From positions 1-38,404 of the forward strand of contig CAMCXH010000009.1 of NCBI GenBank assembly GCA_945883285.1: 38,404 nucleotides of DNA. The letters are read 5' to 3'. Below the pieces are notes generated by a model. That model was given only the letters and a program-made list of their open reading frames with translations, was not told the DNA's origin and did no database searches. Made by a program: the position numbers and the translations under genes. Of this stretch, positions 37,096-38,404 are shown piece after piece. This DNA is from Bordetella parapertussis (GTDB lineage Bacteria; Pseudomonadota; Gammaproteobacteria; Burkholderiales; Burkholderiaceae_E). Numbering within the stretch: position 1 is the first letter of the stretch; each line of letters begins with the position of its first letter.

Positions 37096-38187
37096 TCACG
37101 CGCGGTTCAGTGCCGAATCGCTGCGCCAGGGCGAGATCTGATTCGCATAAACCTCGGGGCCGTTGCGAAAATGCGCGGCCTCTTCGAGGGTCTCGATGAA
37201 GGGCATGTCGACCGGATAGAGCTGGTCGCCGCGCGGGCGCGGGCCGGACTTCGAGACATGGCCCCACAGCCGATGGCCGACCACGTCTTCGGCAACCGCC
37301 ACCGCCTCGATCAGCTTGCCGAGGTCATAGCCGGTCTGGATGCCCATTTCATGGCACAGATCGACAAAGTCTTCGGTGGGCACATGACCGGCCGAGCGCC
37401 CGTTGCCCGAGTAAGGGCAGCCACCCATGCCGCCCAGGCAGGTATCAAACTCGCGGGCGCCAAGCTGCAGCGCTTCGTAGTAGCTGGCAATGGTGGCGCC
37501 ACGCTGGTTATGCAGATGCATGTGAAAGTTGGTGATCTGCGGCCAGCGCTCGCGGATGGCGAGCAGGGTCTCGCGCACCTGATGCGGCAGGTTCCAGCCC
37601 ATCGCTTCAAGAAAGGCGACGCGCGTGACAGTGATGCCGGCGTTTTGCCACTTGTCGATCATCATCGCGAGCATGTCCATGCGCTGCGCCAGCGTATAGG
37701 GCCCGCTGAAGTTGGAGCCGAAGGGATTGCCGATGCCAACCGACGCCTGGGTGGCACCGGCGGTTTTCGCAGCCGCGACCGTGGCATCGAGGGCTTCAAT
37801 TTGCTGCGCCTGCGTGCGGTTGTAGTTGCGCCGGGCAAAGGCATCGCACATCTCGACCGCGGTGCCGGGCAAGTTGGTGCGCTTGCGCACATCGAGCTTG
37901 GGGAAGTATTTGTCGGCGCGGTCGTAGCCGGCCTTGTTGAAGACCGCCGCGGTATAGCGGATACCGGCCTTGGGCACGAAGCGCTCGGCGATTTCGTCGA
38001 TGCAGGCCATCTGCGGCGTCCATTTGGGATGCGCAAACGAGCCGATCGAAATCACCTTTGCGCCGGTCTCGCCGAGCGCATCGAGCAGACGCAGCTTGGC
38101 CTCGACCGGGATCGAGGCGCTTTCGATCTGCAGACCCTCGCGCATGGTGTCGTCGGTAATGGTGACGGATTCGGGCAGTTGGCTCAT
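37096..38187 (-). CDS. HMG-CoA lyase-like (DRE-TIM) enzyme, divergent
   Basis: TIM-barrel metal-dependent lyase of 363 residues. The N-terminal metal/base motif reads DDTMREGLQIE, with Arg16-Glu17 where HMG-CoA lyase has Arg-Asp. The metal His pair is His224 and His226 in HMHLHNQRG, with Asn227 where HMG-CoA lyase has Asp. The catalytic-loop Cys257 is in GGMGGCPYSGNG. It is about 60 residues longer than ordinary HMG-CoA lyase (about 300), with the extra part at the C-terminus. In this cluster it would cleave the 3-hydroxy-3-alkylglutaryl-CoA product of the hydratase to acetoacetate-type and acyl-CoA products. Precise substrate unknown. It opens the carboxylase cluster. Confidence 0.88.
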   Translation of the reverse strand: MSQLPESVTITDDTMREGLQIESASIPVEAKLRLLDALGETGAKVISIGSFAHPKWTPQMACIDEIAERFVPKAGIRYTAAVFNKAGYDRADKYFPKLDVRKRTNLPGTAVEMCDAFARRNYNRTQAQQIEALDATVAAAKTAGATQASVGIGNPFGSNFSGPYTLAQRMDMLAMMIDKWQNAGITVTRVAFLEAMGWNLPHQVRETLLAIRERWPQITNFHMHLHNQRGATIASYYEALQLGAREFDTCLGGMGGCPYSGNGRSAGHVPTEDFVDLCHEMGIQTGYDLGKLIEAVAVAEDVVGHRLWGHVSKSGPRPRGDQLYPVDMPFIETLEEAAHFRNGPEVYANQISPWRSDSALNRA

Positions 38188-38258
38188 GGTGGACTCACTC
38201 GATCAGAGCAAAGCTCAGGGGTTATTTGTTGGTGAAGCGGGCGGCAGTCGCGAGGCAA

Positions 38259-38404
38259 TCAGCCGACATGCTGCACCGCCTTGCTGTGTTGATTGTCACG
38301 CTGCTTGTGGCGCAGCACTTCGCCGGCGCGCGCGCCGGTCAGTTCGCCATCAAGCAGATTGACCTGGCCATTGACCAGCGTGGCCTTGTAGCCGCGAGCA
38401 CGCT
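38259..38404 (-). CDS. Amidohydrolase, probable N-acyl-D-amino-acid deacylase type, C-terminal end only
   Basis: The last 47 codons of a minus-strand gene enter from the right edge. The visible YKATLVNGQVNLLDGELTGA followed by RAGEVLRHK is the usual C-terminus of amidohydrolase superfamily proteins such as N-acyl-D-amino-acid deacylases and related imidazolonepropionase-like enzymes. The stop is 71 bases upstream of the HMG-CoA-lyase-like gene, so it may belong to the same operon. Its substrate cannot be judged from this fragment. Confidence 0.65.
   Translation of the reverse strand, partial: RARGYKATLVNGQVNLLDGELTGARAGEVLRHKQRDNQHSKAVQHVG

Noticed and set aside
37045-38235. A 396-codon plus-strand open frame opposite the HMG-CoA-lyase-like gene
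   Set aside because: Antisense shadow; the minus frame carries conserved catalytic motifs.

Overview
The window is GC-rich, densely packed bacterial DNA with the gene content and order of a betaproteobacterium, most likely Burkholderiales. The clues are gatCA divergent from mreBCD-mrdA-rodA, an isovaleryl-CoA dehydrogenase gene abutting aceK and a thiolase gene, an orphan Bug/TctC-type binding protein, a PIG3-type quinone oxidoreductase and many acyl-CoA genes. Species level cannot be read from the sequence. There are no RNA genes, insertion sequences, phage genes or CRISPR arrays that I can see, and no gene-free stretch longer than about 215 bases.

Layout. 1-2130 (minus): a truncated lipoprotein gene, gatA and gatC (CTG start). 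2290-8011 (plus): the rod-shape operon mreB-mreC-mreD-mrdA-rodA, closed by a hairpin shared with the convergent neighbour. 8024-10576 (minus): a dihydroxyacetophenone-dioxygenase-like cupin, a Gfo/Idh/MocA oxidoreductase and a quinone oxidoreductase. 10733-12804 (plus): a SMUG1-like uracil-DNA glycosylase and purT. 12806-13864 (minus): a metallo-beta-lactamase-fold hydrolase. 14051-24440 (plus): a long run with isovaleryl-CoA dehydrogenase, AceK, acetyl-CoA acetyltransferase, a Rid-family protein, a short-chain-type acyl-CoA dehydrogenase, a dienelactone hydrolase, a HAD phosphatase, the methylcrotonyl-CoA carboxylase beta subunit, a secreted alpha/beta hydrolase and a DUF1415 protein. It ends in a 15/16-bp tandem array. 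24549-26341 (minus): Bug protein and a glutathione S-transferase. 26555-27790 (plus): an MFS transporter. 27780-29486 (minus): panC and panB. 29541-38404 (minus): a compact catabolic operon described below.

How the genes work together. The plus run is a leucine/branched acyl-CoA catabolic set. It makes acetyl-CoA, and it carries the switch (AceK) that can send that acetyl-CoA into the glyoxylate shunt. It has a carboxylase beta subunit but no alpha subunit beside it. The minus cluster at 29541-38187 encodes a second complete set of the four chemical steps used on beta-methyl-branched acyl-CoAs: dehydrogenation by a two-gene (probably heteromeric) acyl-CoA dehydrogenase, biotin-dependent carboxylation (its own alpha and beta subunits), hydration by a LiuC/AtuE-like hydratase, and cleavage by a divergent HMG-CoA-lyase-like enzyme. 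A glutathione S-transferase gene sits inside the cluster and an amidohydrolase gene lies upstream of it. The logic parallels leucine and acyclic terpene degradation, but the protein features match neither exactly, and the substrate is unknown. This is the best candidate for an undescribed system in the window.

Three separate minisatellite-like tandem repeats (12, 15/16 and 12 bp) lie in the mrdA tail, in a convergent intergenic gap and in the hydratase N-terminus.
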